Shown here one piece after another: positions 17,714 through 27,250 of a DNA stretch of 64,000 nt. Position numbers and translations under genes: made by a program. This DNA comes from an uncultured Clostridia bacterium. GTDB lineage: Bacteria > Bacillota > Clostridia > TANB77 > CAG-508. Position 1 is the first letter of the stretch, and the number at the start of each line of letters is the position of its first letter. Under the pieces are notes generated by a model. It saw nothing but the letters and a program-made list of their open reading frames with translations. It had not been told where the DNA came from and did not search any database. The stretch covers positions 124,001 through 188,000 of the forward strand of contig CAKPAW010000001.1 of NCBI GenBank assembly GCA_934133165.1, in the 5' to 3' direction.

Positions 17714-18853
17714 TTATTGTACATATGGTAATGGATTCGTAGGTTGTCCATTTATTCTTACTTCAAAATGTAAGTGTGGTCCTGTAGAGTAACCTGTGGA
17801 TCCAACTTCCATTATTAAATCTCCTTTTTTTACTTCTGTACCTACTGTTGTCAATATTTTTTGTCCATGTCCATATAAAGTTGATAATCCATTTCCATGG
17901 TTTATCATTACACAGTTTCCATATCCTCCATAATAGCTTGCCATAGATACTATACCATCTGCTGCTGCTATAACTGGTGCTCCAAATCCTGCATTTCCTA
18001 TATCTATACCTGTATGAGATTTTATAACACCTTGAATTGGATGTTCCCTTATTCCATAATTAGATGTAATATATGTACCACTTTTTGCTATTGGCCATGC
18101 CATTAGCCCTCCTGTATATTCTCCATTATATACATATTGGTTAGAAGCTAAATTTATTAAATTTTCTATTCTTGCTTCCTCATCTTTATATTCTTGAATT
18201 TTTTGTTGTAATTCTTTTTCGCTGTCTGATAATTTGTCTATTTGATTTTGTTGTATTGTCTTATTATTTTGCATTATTATTCTAGTTTGCTCTTTCTTTA
18301 CCTTTAGTAATTTTAATTCTGCCTTTTCTTGTTCCAATTGTTTTTTAGTCGTTTCTATTTCATCTTTTTCTTTTTCTATACTTTCTAATAATTCACTATC
18401 ACTTCTAATTATTTCTTCTATTACGTAATAATTTGATAAAAATTCTATTAGACTAGATGATCTAAGTAATAAATCCAAATATGAAACATCTCCACATTCA
18501 TACATTACAACTAATCTTTTTTCCATTATTTTTTGATTTTCATCATAATTTTGTCGTACTGTTTGTAGTTTTTGAGTTGTATCTGTAACTTTTGTTTCTA
18601 ATTCTACTAAATTTACGTCCATATCTGCAATTTCTTTTTCTGCAGTTCTTATCTTATCATCTAACTCTTGAATTTTTACTACTGCATCAGATAGTTCTTC
18701 TTTAACATATTCTAACTCTTTTTCTGCTTGTTCTTTTTTTTCTTGGTTTTCTTGCTTTTGTTCTTCTAATGTTGCTGCGTTTATCTTAGGTATAAAGAAA
18801 AAGCATGATAATATAATAATAACTGATAAAACTGAAATTATTTTATTTTTCAT
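17714..18853 (-). CDS. Coiled-coil M23 peptidoglycan hydrolase (PcsB/EnvC-like), copy A
   Basis: 379 residues: signal peptide (about 1-26, ending I-N-A-A), a long coiled coil (about 28-240) with the PcsB-type patch V-V-M-Y-E-C-G-D, and a C-terminal M23 LytM domain. Zinc ligands are in SHTGIDIG and HLHFEVR. Such hydrolases cleave wall peptides and are held inactive until FtsEX engages the coiled coil. The ATG at 18853 has AGGAGGAG upstream; extension to 18895 would overlap the neighbour. It is a tandem paralogue of the next gene and lies downstream of ftsEX. Confidence 0.9.
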   Translation of the reverse strand: MKNKIISVLSVIIILSCFFFIPKINAATLEEQKQENQEKKEQAEKELEYVKEELSDAVVKIQELDDKIRTAEKEIADMDVNLVELETKVTDTTQKLQTVRQNYDENQKIMEKRLVVMYECGDVSYLDLLLRSSSLIEFLSNYYVIEEIIRSDSELLESIEKEKDEIETTKKQLEQEKAELKLLKVKKEQTRIIMQNNKTIQQNQIDKLSDSEKELQQKIQEYKDEEARIENLINLASNQYVYNGEYTGGLMAWPIAKSGTYITSNYGIREHPIQGVIKSHTGIDIGNAGFGAPVIAAADGIVSMASYYGGYGNCVMINHGNGLSTLYGHGQKILTTVGTEVKKGDLIMEVGSTGYSTGPHLHFEVRINGQPTNPLPYVQ

Positions 18854-18872
18854 ACTTCTCCTCCTTTTAATA

Positions 18873-20069
18873 TTAATCATATATTGTATATCCACCTGGT
18901 AGATAATCTAATGGGTCTAAGAATGAACTACTAAAGAAGCCTGATAAACTACTTGCTTTTCTTATTTCAAAGTGTAAATGTCTACCTGTACTACTTCCTT
19001 TGCCCTCATCATTTACTCCTCCACCTGAAGTTGCTATTACTTGTCCTTGTGATACATATTGTCCACTAGATATATGTCTTGATAGTAAGTGTCCATATAG
19101 TGTTATGTATCCATCACCATGAATTATCATTATGTAATTTCCATATCCCCCTGGGTTTTCTAAGTTATATGCATAACCTGATGCTGCAGCATATACATTT
19201 TCATGATTTGCTCCAATATCTATACCTTTATGCCATCTTCCCCAACGCCATTTTACTCTTGATGTAACTATTTTGTTATTACATGGCCATATAAAGCTTC
19301 CATCAAATTTCAATCCATTTGCTCCTCCACCTGTTGTTTGATTTGCTTTTTTTATAATTTCTTGAATTTGATTTTCTATTTTAGCTACTTGTGCATTATA
19401 TGTATCTAATTCATTCTGTAATGCTTTATCTTCTGCAGATAATGCACTTGCTTTTTCTTGTCTTTCTGACTTTTGAGCTTTTAGCAAATTATTTTTTGTT
19501 TCCTTTTCTGTTTTTGCACTAGATACTTTATCTTTGTCTTCTTCTAATTGTTTTTTAGTGTTTTCTATTTCTTCTTGCTCTTTTTCTATTGTTTCTAGTA
19601 ATTCTTTATCACATTGTGTTATTTGTGATAACATATAATAGTTTGATATAAATTCAACTATATTTTTTGAATTAAATAGCATATCTAAAAAAGATGTATC
19701 TCCATATTCGTACATAACAACTAGTCTATCTTCCATTAGTGCTTGATTTTCTTCATGTTCTTTCTGTTTTTGTTCTAGCTTTTCTTGTTCTTCATCTATT
19801 GAATTTTCAAGTTCAGCAATTTCCATGTTTAATGAAGTAATTTGTTCTTCCATTTCAGTAATAGATTGATCTAGTTTTTGTATTTCTTTTCTTTGCTCAC
19901 TTAGTTCTTCTTTAACACCAGCTTGTTGATTTTTAGTGTCATTTATTTTTGTATTCAAATCACTTTTTTGATCTTCAAGATCACTTTGCGTAACCGCATA
20001 AATTGGCATACACATGCTTGTTAGCATTAGAATTAAAATAAGTACAAATGAAATGAGTTTGTTTTTCAT
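18873..20069 (-). CDS. Coiled-coil M23 peptidoglycan hydrolase (PcsB/EnvC-like), copy B
   Basis: 398 residues with the same plan as copy A: signal peptide (about 1-25, ending P-I-Y-A-V), Glu/Lys/Gln-rich coiled coil (about 27-245) with V-V-M-Y-E-Y-G-D, then an M23 domain with RWHKGIDIG and GRHLHFEIR. It lies 29 bases after ftsX and 19 bases before copy A, so ftsE, ftsX and both hydrolases probably form one operon. In streptococci FtsEX activates PcsB and in bacilli CwlO, so this is the likely partner. Having two copies suggests separate division and elongation or sporulation roles (inference). Confidence 0.9.
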   Translation of the reverse strand: MKNKLISFVLILILMLTSMCMPIYAVTQSDLEDQKSDLNTKINDTKNQQAGVKEELSEQRKEIQKLDQSITEMEEQITSLNMEIAELENSIDEEQEKLEQKQKEHEENQALMEDRLVVMYEYGDTSFLDMLFNSKNIVEFISNYYMLSQITQCDKELLETIEKEQEEIENTKKQLEEDKDKVSSAKTEKETKNNLLKAQKSERQEKASALSAEDKALQNELDTYNAQVAKIENQIQEIIKKANQTTGGGANGLKFDGSFIWPCNNKIVTSRVKWRWGRWHKGIDIGANHENVYAAASGYAYNLENPGGYGNYIMIIHGDGYITLYGHLLSRHISSGQYVSQGQVIATSGGGVNDEGKGSSTGRHLHFEIRKASSLSGFFSSSFLDPLDYLPGGYTIYD

Positions 20070-20098
20070 TATTTATTTTCCTTCCTTTGTTATAATTT

Positions 20099-21001
20099 TT
20101 ATACTTTTAAATATTTTCTCATAGAAATTGCACTACCTATACATCCTATTCCTATGCCTAATCCTAAGTATACTGCTACAACTAATCCAAATATATCAGA
20201 GAATTGTAATAGTGTTATATTTATCATACTTGTAACTGATGATTCCATTATTTTTCCTACTATAAAGTTATAAGAAACTCCTAATATTAAAATTGAAATC
20301 ATTGCTGAAACTATTCCTATAAGAATACCTTCTACTATAAATGGCCATCTTATAAAACCATTTGTTGCTCCAACATATTTCATAATTGAAATTTCTTTTC
20401 TTCTTGCATGAACTGTAAGTTTAATTGTGTTTGCAATAATAAATATTGATATTACTATTAATAATACTAAAATTCCTGCTGAAATCCATCTTATTCCATT
20501 TGCAATTCCAACTAATGCATTTATTGTTTTGTCTCTCATTTCTATATTGTTTACATTATCTAATTTTTCTATTTGAGCTCTTACTTCTTCACTTTTTGAT
20601 AAATCTGTTAATGTTACAACATATGAAACTTTAAATGGATTCTTTTCTATCGTATATCCTTCTAGAAATCTACCATAGTCTCCATATTTTTCTTTTACAA
20701 TGTTATATGCTTGTTCTTTAGATACAAATTCTGTTTTTGCTACATAATCTAACTCTTTAATTTGTTCACCTAATTTTTGTATTTGTTCTTCTGTAGCATC
20801 TTTAACCATGAATACTTGCATACCTTGTTCAGCTTCAATTTCTTTTACCATGTAATTTACATTTTCTCCAATTAAGAAGAATAATCCAAATATCATCATT
20901 GTTGCACACATAATCATTAAAGAAGCTCCCGTTGATTTTTTGTTTTTAAAGAAGTTTCTAAAACCTTCCCCTATTAAATAACTTAGTACATTATATCTCA
21001 C
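20099..21001 (-). CDS. ftsX: Cell-division ABC transporter permease FtsX
   Basis: About 300 residues with four membrane helices (roughly 22-44, 170-195, 220-250, 270-292) and a large extracellular loop after the first helix, the FtsX plan. The conserved R-R-K-E-I-S-I-M-K-Y-V-G-A coupling helix is present. I use the GTG at 21001, eight bases after AGGTGG; it overlaps the ftsE stop by 11 bases. FtsEX is a mechanotransducer that activates wall hydrolases, and the two coiled-coil M23 genes follow directly. Confidence 0.93.
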   Translation of the reverse strand: MRYNVLSYLIGEGFRNFFKNKKSTGASLMIMCATMMIFGLFFLIGENVNYMVKEIEAEQGMQVFMVKDATEEQIQKLGEQIKELDYVAKTEFVSKEQAYNIVKEKYGDYGRFLEGYTIEKNPFKVSYVVTLTDLSKSEEVRAQIEKLDNVNNIEMRDKTINALVGIANGIRWISAGILVLLIVISIFIIANTIKLTVHARRKEISIMKYVGATNGFIRWPFIVEGILIGIVSAMISILILGVSYNFIVGKIMESSVTSMINITLLQFSDIFGLVVAVYLGLGIGIGCIGSAISMRKYLKV

Positions 21002-21677
21002 TATCATAACCACCTTTTTTATCATCTCTATCTATAACGCCGTTATCAATATGAATAACTCTTTTCTTCATACGATCTACTATATCTTTTGCGTGTGTTG
21101 CAACAACTACTGTTGTACCTCTCATGTTTATATCGTTAAGTAATGTCATAATATCCCAAGCTGTTTCTGGGTCTAAGTTTCCTGTAGGTTCGTCTGCAAT
21201 TAACATTGATGGATTATTTACTAGAGCTCTTGCTAGCGCAACCCTTTGCTGTTCTCCTCCTGATAGTTCATTTGGATACATTTTTGCTTTTCCACTTAAT
21301 CCTACCATTGCAAGTACCATAGGAACTTGTCTTCTTATATGTTTTGGTGTTGCTCTTACTATGTACATAGCAAATGCGACATTATCATATACTGTTTTGT
21401 CTGGTAATAGTCTAAAGTCTTGGAAAACTACTCCCATACTTCTTCTTAAATATGGTACTCTTTTAGGTTTTAAGAATGTAGTATCTTTTCCATTTATTAT
21501 GATATTTCCAGAAGTAGGATTTTCTTCTTTTAGTATCATTTTTATTAGTGTTGATTTTCCTGAACCTGATGTTCCAACTAAGAAAGCAAATTCTCCTTTT
21601 TCTATTTTAAAATTAGCATTATGTACGGCTTCTGTTCCTGTACTATAAGTTTTACTTACATTTCTAAATTCTATCAT
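20991..21677 (-). CDS. ftsE: Cell-division ATP-binding protein FtsE
   Basis: 228 residues with Walker A GTSGSGKST, Q-loop V-F-Q-D-F-R-L-L, signature LSGGEQQR and Walker B LIADEPTGNLD. It hydrolyses ATP on the cytoplasmic face of FtsX. AAGGAG precedes the ATG. It is the first gene of the ftsEX-hydrolase operon; the 250 AT-rich bases upstream presumably hold the promoter. Confidence 0.95.
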   Translation of the reverse strand: MIEFRNVSKTYSTGTEAVHNANFKIEKGEFAFLVGTSGSGKSTLIKMILKEENPTSGNIIINGKDTTFLKPKRVPYLRRSMGVVFQDFRLLPDKTVYDNVAFAMYIVRATPKHIRRQVPMVLAMVGLSGKAKMYPNELSGGEQQRVALARALVNNPSMLIADEPTGNLDPETAWDIMTLLNDINMRGTTVVVATHAKDIVDRMKKRVIHIDNGVIDRDDKKGGYDSEI

Positions 21678-21923
21678 ATAATTTAGCTCCTTATTATTTT
21701 TATATTGCTTATTTCCCTAACGTTATACTAAAATTTATGCAATTTTATCTTTTCTACCTAATCATAACAATAAAATCAATTATTTGCAATAGTTTTTTGA
21801 ATAAAAAAGCTTGTAATTTATGGCACTTTTTCGTATTTTGTCGCTTTTTCTTGTTTTTCCTCTATTTTTAAAATTTCACAAATAATTCATACAAGAACAA
21901 ACCTAAAATTTTATTACTAAATG

Positions 21924-21966
21924 AAAAGTGAGATAGAATTCTTTAAATGTTTTCTATCTCACTTCT
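21924..21966 (-). terminator. Terminator after prepilin-like gene 1
   Basis: GTGAGATAGAA and TTCTATCTCAC stem. The rest of the 21678-22045 gap shows no gene or other element that I can support. Confidence 0.7.
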
Positions 21967-22045
21967 TTAATTATATATATTTATTTGTTTTTAATTCACT
22001 TTATACACTTTCAGTTGTTTAAAGTTTTTGTCTATAAAGTTATTT

Positions 22046-22792
22046 TTAAGTATATGATTCTATATAATAGTCTCCATCAATATTTGAACCCGAAATCGAA
22101 CTACCTGAAATCGTTTTCAATTTAATAGTTACCTCTTCTTCAGTAGGATAAATAGTTAGTCCATCAAAAGTTGCACCAGTTACTGAATCTATAGTTATAT
22201 TCTTTCCAGAACTTAAAGAAAAAGAGTTTGCACCATTAGCTTTAACAACCAATGAACAATTATATCTATGATACTGCCAAGAAGAATGCTCATATACATT
22301 TGTAGTAATTTTTGTAATATATGGACCATTATTATTATCAATTTTCTCTCCTGTAATTTTTTCCCCATTTATATATGCAGTTTTTCCTTCTGTTATATCT
22401 TTTGCTGTCGCTGTTGCATCTTTTGTTACTTCTTTTACTATTCCTTTTATATTATTTGCAAATACAGCTGTCTCAGATGAAGTATCAGGTTTTATTCCTC
22501 CAGCTTCTTCTATTGCATTTGCTATAGCTGTTTTAAATTCTGTTAATTTTATCATTGTATCATATGGCAAATTTTCTGAGTTTGAACCTTCTGTTTCTAA
22601 TTGATAATATAATTCATTTAATTCTGTTTCTTCTTGTATCTTTGCAAGTTCTGTATTTTCTTTTGCTTTTTTAGCAATTGTTATAATTCCATTATCACCA
22701 AGTATTAAATTGATACTTATTCCTGCTAAAATTATTAATACTATTATTGTTACTACTAACGCAACTAATGTTACTCCTTTTTGATTTTTCAT
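22046..22792 (-). CDS. Prepilin-like protein 1 with variable C-terminus
   Basis: 248 residues. The N-terminus is basic, then G-V-T-L-V-A-L-V and a 20-residue hydrophobic helix, as in type IV prepilins but without the usual Glu at position 5 of the mature protein. Residues 30-145 (G-D-N-G-I-I-T, KAKENTELAK, GGIKPDTS, ATATA, EGKTAYINGE, ITG) are about 80 percent like the protein at 36990-37730, while the C-terminal 95 residues are unrelated and beta-rich. It is probably a surface-displayed or fibre-associated protein; no assembly gene is nearby. GGAGG precedes the ATG, and it is flanked by its own terminator. Confidence 0.75.
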   Translation of the reverse strand: MKNQKGVTLVALVVTIIVLIILAGISINLILGDNGIITIAKKAKENTELAKIQEETELNELYYQLETEGSNSENLPYDTMIKLTEFKTAIANAIEEAGGIKPDTSSETAVFANNIKGIVKEVTKDATATAKDITEGKTAYINGEKITGEKIDNNNGPYITKITTNVYEHSSWQYHRYNCSLVVKANGANSFSLSSGKNITIDSVTGATFDGLTIYPTEEEVTIKLKTISGSSISGSNIDGDYYIESYT

Positions 22793-22957
22793 TTTCCTTT
22801 GTTCCTCCCTCTATTTTTACTTTAGTGTCTCCAAAAATTTGTTAAATTACGAAACAATATTATGTTTATAAATTATTATTTTTAAGTATTATATTTATTC
22901 TTTTATAATTAATCAATATTATTTTCTATTTTTAGTAATAACGTTTTTACATAAAAA

Positions 22958-22990
22958 TAAAATCTTAGCACTCTCACTAAGATTTCGTTT
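22958..22990 (-). terminator. Terminator of the transketolase operon
   Basis: AAATCTTAG and CTAAGATTT stem, located a few bases after the stop codon of the C-terminal subunit gene. Confidence 0.7.
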
Positions 22991-22997
22991 CTTTTTT

Positions 22998-23930
22998 CTA
23001 TTTTTTTAATACTTCTTCTAAAATATTTTCAGCTGTAAGTCCAAAATATTCCATAAGTTCTCCTGCTTTTCCAGATTTTCCAAAAGTATCTTTAATTCCC
23101 ATTCTAGTTACTTTACATGGATATTCCTCTGCTAACACCTCACATACTGCACTTCCTAAACCACCTATTATATTATGGTCTTCTATTGTTATTATTTTTT
23201 TAGTCTCTTTAGCACATTTTGTAATTAGCTCTTTATCTATTGGCTTTATTGTATGAACATCTAATACTCTTACATTAATCCCTTTACTTTCTAATTCTTC
23301 TTTTGCTTTTATTGCCTCTGCTACCACATCTCCTGTAGCTATTATTGTTGCGTCTGTGCCTTCTCCTATTTGAACTGCTTTTCCCATTTCAAATTTTTGT
23401 TTTTCTTCATATATAATAGGTGTTTCCATTCTTGATAATCTTAAATATACAGGTCCTTTTATTTTACTAATTTCTCTTACGGCCCATTTAGTTTGGACGT
23501 CATCTGAAGTACACATTACTGTCATGTTTGGAAGTGTTCTCATTAATGAAATATCTTCCAACATTTGATGTGTTGCTCCATCTTCTCCTACTGTTATTCC
23601 GCTATGTGTTGCGCAGATTTTTACGTTTAGTTTTGGATAGCATATGCTATTTCTTATTTGATCATATGCCCTACCTGCTGCAAATACGGCAAATGTACTT
23701 GCATATGGAATTTTTCCACATGTAGAAAATCCTGCTGCAGTTGCCAACATATCTTGTTCTGCAATTCCCATATCAAAAAATCTATTTGGAAATTCCTTTG
23801 CAAATAATATTGTTTTAGTTGCAGTTGATAAATCTGCATCTAGTACCACTACGTTTTCATTTTCTTTTCCTAATTCTAATAATGCCTCTCCATAGCTTTG
23901 TCTTGTTGCTTTTTTTATTTTTTTATTCAT
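22998..23930 (-). CDS. Transketolase, C-terminal subunit
   Basis: 310 residues covering the pyrimidine-binding and C-terminal transketolase domains: V-V-V-L-D-A-D-L, FDMGIAEQDM, TFAVFAAGRAYDQIRN, then T-I-I-A-T-G-D-V and a terminal domain with E-D-H-N-I-I-G-G. With the upstream subunit it makes a split transketolase that transfers two-carbon units in the pentose phosphate pathway. The ATG at 23930 has AAGGAGG upstream; extension to 23957 would not. The split form is common in Clostridia and archaea. Confidence 0.92.
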   Translation of the reverse strand: MNKKIKKATRQSYGEALLELGKENENVVVLDADLSTATKTILFAKEFPNRFFDMGIAEQDMLATAAGFSTCGKIPYASTFAVFAAGRAYDQIRNSICYPKLNVKICATHSGITVGEDGATHQMLEDISLMRTLPNMTVMCTSDDVQTKWAVREISKIKGPVYLRLSRMETPIIYEEKQKFEMGKAVQIGEGTDATIIATGDVVAEAIKAKEELESKGINVRVLDVHTIKPIDKELITKCAKETKKIITIEDHNIIGGLGSAVCEVLAEEYPCKVTRMGIKDTFGKSGKAGELMEYFGLTAENILEEVLKK

Positions 23931-23986
23931 TTTAACCTCCTTTTTAGAAGCATACAACTCTATATTTTCAGTTGTATAATTTATTC

Positions 23987-24811
23987 TTAAATTTCACTTA
24001 ATTCTTGTATTGCTTGTTTAAACTCCTCTTCATTTGGTGCTTTTCCATGCCATTCTGCTTTTCCTTCCATAAAAGATACACCTTTACCTTTTATAGTTTT
24101 AGCAATAATCATTGTTGGTTTTTCTTTAGTTAATTTAGCAGTTTCAAAAGCATCTATTAATTGTTCCATATTATTACCATCAACTACTATTGTATTAAAT
24201 CCAAAGCTTTTAAACTTTCCTTCTAAATTATTTAATCCTTTTACTTCTTCTACTTTTCCGTCTATTTGAAGTCCGTTATAGTCTACTATTGCACACAAAT
24301 TATCCAAATGATATTTACTAGCAGTCATTGCAGCTTCCCAAACTTGCCCTTCTTCTATTTCTCCATCTCCTAATAAACAATACACTCTATAACCATCATG
24401 ATTCAATTTAGATGAAAGTGCCATTCCATTAGCCACAGATAAGCCTTGTCCTAATGAACCTGTTGAAATATCTACACCAGGAACTTTATTCATATCTGGA
24501 TGTCCTTGTAAGTTTCCGTCTATTTTTCTAAATTCTTTTAATTTTTCTTTTTCAAAAAATCCTCTTTCTGCTAAAGTTCCATATAATGCAGGTGCACAAT
24601 GACCTTTTGACAAAACAAATCTGTCTCTTAATGGTGCTTTTGGTTCTTTTTCGTTTATATTCATTTGATTAAAATATAATACTGTTAATATATCTGCACA
24701 AGAAAGTGATCCTCCTGGATGCCCTGACTTTGCATTGTATACTTGTTCTATTATTGATATTCTTACTTTTTTTGAGATTTCTTTTAATTCTTCTATGTTT
24801 TCAATTTTCAA
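23987..24811 (-). CDS. Transketolase, N-terminal subunit (TTG start)
   Basis: 274 residues of the thiamine-diphosphate-binding half: S-G-H-P-G-G-S-L-S-C, RDRFVLSKGHCAPALYG, GHPDMNKVPGVDISTGSLGQGLS and the ThDP motif GDGEIEEGQVWEA ending N-G-L-Q-I-D-G. The start codon is TTG, six bases after GGAGGG. It precedes the C-terminal subunit by 56 bases on the same strand, which fits one operon. Confidence 0.93.
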   Translation of the reverse strand: MKIENIEELKEISKKVRISIIEQVYNAKSGHPGGSLSCADILTVLYFNQMNINEKEPKAPLRDRFVLSKGHCAPALYGTLAERGFFEKEKLKEFRKIDGNLQGHPDMNKVPGVDISTGSLGQGLSVANGMALSSKLNHDGYRVYCLLGDGEIEEGQVWEAAMTASKYHLDNLCAIVDYNGLQIDGKVEEVKGLNNLEGKFKSFGFNTIVVDGNNMEQLIDAFETAKLTKEKPTMIIAKTIKGKGVSFMEGKAEWHGKAPNEEEFKQAIQELSEI

Positions 24812-24894
24812 ATAAATCCCTCCTTTTTGATATTATCATTTTATATTAGTTTTAATTTATATGCAATATGTATTTTTCTTTTTATATAAAAATT

Positions 24895-25482
24895 TTAATA
24901 GTAATTCAATGGATTTACATATTCTCCATTCACTCTTATTCCAAAGTGCAAATGACAACCTGTTGTTGCTCCATTTGTTGGTTTTCCAGTACTATCATGG
25001 TAAGTGTTTCCTTGTACTCCATATACATATTTAGGACCTACCATACCTATTATTTCTCCTTTTTTTATATTTTGACCTACTTGTACTACAAAGTTTGGTG
25101 ATACATGACAATATGTTATTTTCATATTATCGCTAGTTAATGTAATTGTATACCCTCCTCCACCTAAGAAGCCTAAATAGGTAATTTCACCATCTACTGC
25201 AGCAATTAATATAGTTCCTTCTGGTGCACCTATATCTAACCCTTTATGATAAGAACTAGCACCTGCTGTTGGTGAATTTCTTTTTCCAAAATATGATGTA
25301 ATTACATTATACCCTGGTATGGGCCATGCAAAACCTAAATCACTAATTACAATTTCTTCTCCAATTATGCTATTTATAAAATCTGCTTGTATTGTTGGCA
25401 TAAAAAACATGCAAATAAAAATAGTTAAAATCATTATTAAAATTATTATATATTTAAAGGGTTTAAAAAAAGAGCCTACCAT
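24895..25482 (-). CDS. M23 peptidase without coiled coil
   Basis: 195 residues: an N-terminal membrane helix or signal (about 9-32), then a compact LytM domain with YHKGLDIG and CHLHFGIRVNG as zinc-binding motifs. A T-Y-C-H-V-S segment supplies the third family motif. It should cleave wall cross-bridges outside the membrane. It lacks the regulatory coiled coil of copies A and B and so is probably controlled differently. AGGAGG precedes the ATG. It is the third M23 gene in 8 kb. Confidence 0.88.
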   Translation of the reverse strand: MVGSFFKPFKYIIILIMILTIFICMFFMPTIQADFINSIIGEEIVISDLGFAWPIPGYNVITSYFGKRNSPTAGASSYHKGLDIGAPEGTILIAAVDGEITYLGFLGGGGYTITLTSDNMKITYCHVSPNFVVQVGQNIKKGEIIGMVGPKYVYGVQGNTYHDSTGKPTNGATTGCHLHFGIRVNGEYVNPLNYY

Positions 25483-25520
25483 AAGAATTCCTCCTTAAAA
25501 TAAGCCCCTATTTTATTTTA

Positions 25521-25943
25521 TTATTTTTTAAATACAAATATCTTACTAAATACATAATTAGCAACAATTACTATAACTTGAGATATTATTTTTATTATTC
25601 CATCATTAAGTTTTAATAATGTAACTCCTAAAAACATTATAAACATATCCATTAAAAGAGTTGCTATCCTTGAAGTTACGAATTTAGTAGCTTCATCTAA
25701 TTTGTTTTTATTTGTACTTTCAAACACAAATTTTCTATTTGTTATATATGCAAATGCTACACTAATAATCCAAGCTATAATATTAGCTATTTGTAATTGA
25801 ATTGCATTTTCTGCATTTAAAAATGTTCCTACACATATATAATATGTAACTAATGATACTATTGTTGTTAATACCCCAAATACTACATATAAAATAATTT
25901 CTTTTGTACATACTTTTTTTATTAATTCTTTTACTTTCTCCAT
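25521..25943 (-). CDS. GtrA-like membrane protein
   Basis: 140 residues with four membrane helices and the family features V-F-G-V-L-T-T-I-V, A-Y-I-T-N-R-K-F-V-F and the final NYVFSKIFVFKK. GtrA proteins are proposed to flip or bind polyprenyl-phosphate sugars for glycosylation of envelope polymers. No glycosyltransferase is adjacent, but two are present in the first 5 kb. The ribosome site is weak. Confidence 0.82.
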   Translation of the reverse strand: MEKVKELIKKVCTKEIILYVVFGVLTTIVSLVTYYICVGTFLNAENAIQLQIANIIAWIISVAFAYITNRKFVFESTNKNKLDEATKFVTSRIATLLMDMFIMFLGVTLLKLNDGIIKIISQVIVIVANYVFSKIFVFKK

Positions 25944-26033
25944 TTCTTATTCATACCTTTCTACATTGCCTAAATACTTACTTAGTTCTATTAAAGCTTG
26001 TTATTCAACATTTAATAAAACTTTTCAAAAAGT

Positions 26034-26070
26034 AAAAGTTAGAATAAACTATTCTGTTTTTTCTAACTTT
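26034..26070 (-). terminator. Terminator after tRNA-Trp
   Basis: AAAGTTAGAA and TTCTAACTTT stem, about 15 bases beyond the tRNA 3' end on the minus strand. Confidence 0.65.
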
Positions 26071-26086
26071 CCCCTTATTTTATTTC

Positions 26087-26161
26087 TGGCAGGGGTAGTA
26101 GGATTCGAACCCACACAGGCGGTTTTGGAGACCGATGTGCTACCATTAACACTATACCCCT
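26087..26161 (-). tRNA. tRNA-Trp (anticodon CCA), 3' CCA encoded
   Basis: 75 bases. Acceptor AGGGGTA pairs with TACCCCT; the loop CTCCAAA gives anticodon CCA; the T-arm is GTGGGTTCGAATCC with a slightly irregular stem. Confidence 0.93.
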
Positions 26162-26220
26162 ATGTAATGTTAAGACTTTTTAAATCTTAACATATTTTTT
26201 TATATTGTGCAAGTATTTTT

Positions 26221-26700
26221 TTAAATTTTTGTAAATACTTCTGGCAATCTATAATGTGTAGTTCCTCTATACTCTACTCCCTTTGGATAGTACACTGTAT
26301 GTGATTGTTTATTAATAATATATAAATCTCTCAAATTATCACTACTTGTTATTGTAGTATTTTCACCTTTTTTTAATGCCTTAGTATAGTCACTTCCATT
26401 ATTTAATTTTACTTCTAATTGTCTAATATCTAGTACATAATATTCATCATTATCATTTATATTTTTTATAGATTCTATCATAGATGTATCTGTATATCTA
26501 TTTAATAATGGTAAATCTTTTACTCTTGAATAATATTGTTCTACTTCTTCTTTTAATCTTTGCATATCTGTCTCAAAATTGCTCTTTGCCCTTTGTTCCA
26601 AATATGGTTGTATATTAACTGATATTGTAAATGTTAATATTATAATAACAGCTATTGTTATAACTAGAGTAATTAATGTAATTCCACTTTCATTTTTCAT
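26221..26700 (-). CDS. Pseudopilin-like protein
   Basis: 159 residues. S-G-I-T-L-I-T-L-V-I-T plus a hydrophobic helix at the N-terminus gives a prepilin-type signal, again without Glu at mature position 5. The rest is a small domain with a charged helix (about 38-60) and a beta-rich end. It resembles minor pseudopilins rather than the EGKTAY-containing module of the other prepilin-like proteins here. AAGGAG precedes the ATG. It may be read with tRNA-Trp downstream; divIVA lies upstream. Confidence 0.7.
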   Translation of the reverse strand: MKNESGITLITLVITIAVIIILTFTISVNIQPYLEQRAKSNFETDMQRLKEEVEQYYSRVKDLPLLNRYTDTSMIESIKNINDNDEYYVLDIRQLEVKLNNGSDYTKALKKGENTTITSSDNLRDLYIINKQSHTVYYPKGVEYRGTTHYRLPEVFTKI

Positions 26701-26764
26701 AAGTGCACTCCTTTTATGATATTGATATATACATTAAAAGGCACTTTTAATTAGTGCCTCTATA

Positions 26765-27220
26765 TTATTCTTCATCTTTATTTATATCTTTTAGTAATTC
26801 TAATTGAGAAATTAATAATGATTCCATTTTTGCTTTATATACATCAAATTGTTTTTTAATATCTTCTAATTCTTTTTTCTTCATTAGAATTTCTTGTCCT
26901 AAATCATCTACTGATTTTCTAGCATTGCCTTCTGCTTCTTTTATAATTTGTTCAGCTTGTTGTCTTGCTACATTTTTTACTTCTTCAGCAGTTGATTGTG
27001 CCATTACTAATGTATTTTGAAGTGTGTCTTCTATTTTTTTATAATGTAATAAGCTACTTTCTAGTTCATCTACTCTAGATTTTAATTCTGTGCTTTGTTT
27101 ATATGCTCTTTCATAGTCTGCTGTTAAATCATCTAAAAATTCATCTACTTCTTCTACACTATATCCATTCATCATTTGTTTTGAAAATTTTTTATTTTCT
27201 ATATCTAATGGTGTTATCAT
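26765..27220 (-). CDS. divIVA: Cell-division/polarity protein DivIVA
   Basis: 151 residues. The N-terminal lipid-binding domain reads T-P-L-D-I-E-N-K-K-F, then G-Y-S-V-E-E-V-D-E-F-L-D, the family signature, and the remainder is coiled coil (about 35-145). DivIVA binds negatively curved membrane at septa and poles. AGGAGG precedes the ATG. It follows sepF, the usual sepF-divIVA order, but the yggS, yggT and ylmH genes often found with them are absent. Confidence 0.92.
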   Translation of the reverse strand: MITPLDIENKKFSKQMMNGYSVEEVDEFLDDLTADYERAYKQSTELKSRVDELESSLLHYKKIEDTLQNTLVMAQSTAEEVKNVARQQAEQIIKEAEGNARKSVDDLGQEILMKKKELEDIKKQFDVYKAKMESLLISQLELLKDINKDEE

Positions 27221-27250
27221 TTTACTTCCTCCTATATATTGGGCACAAAA

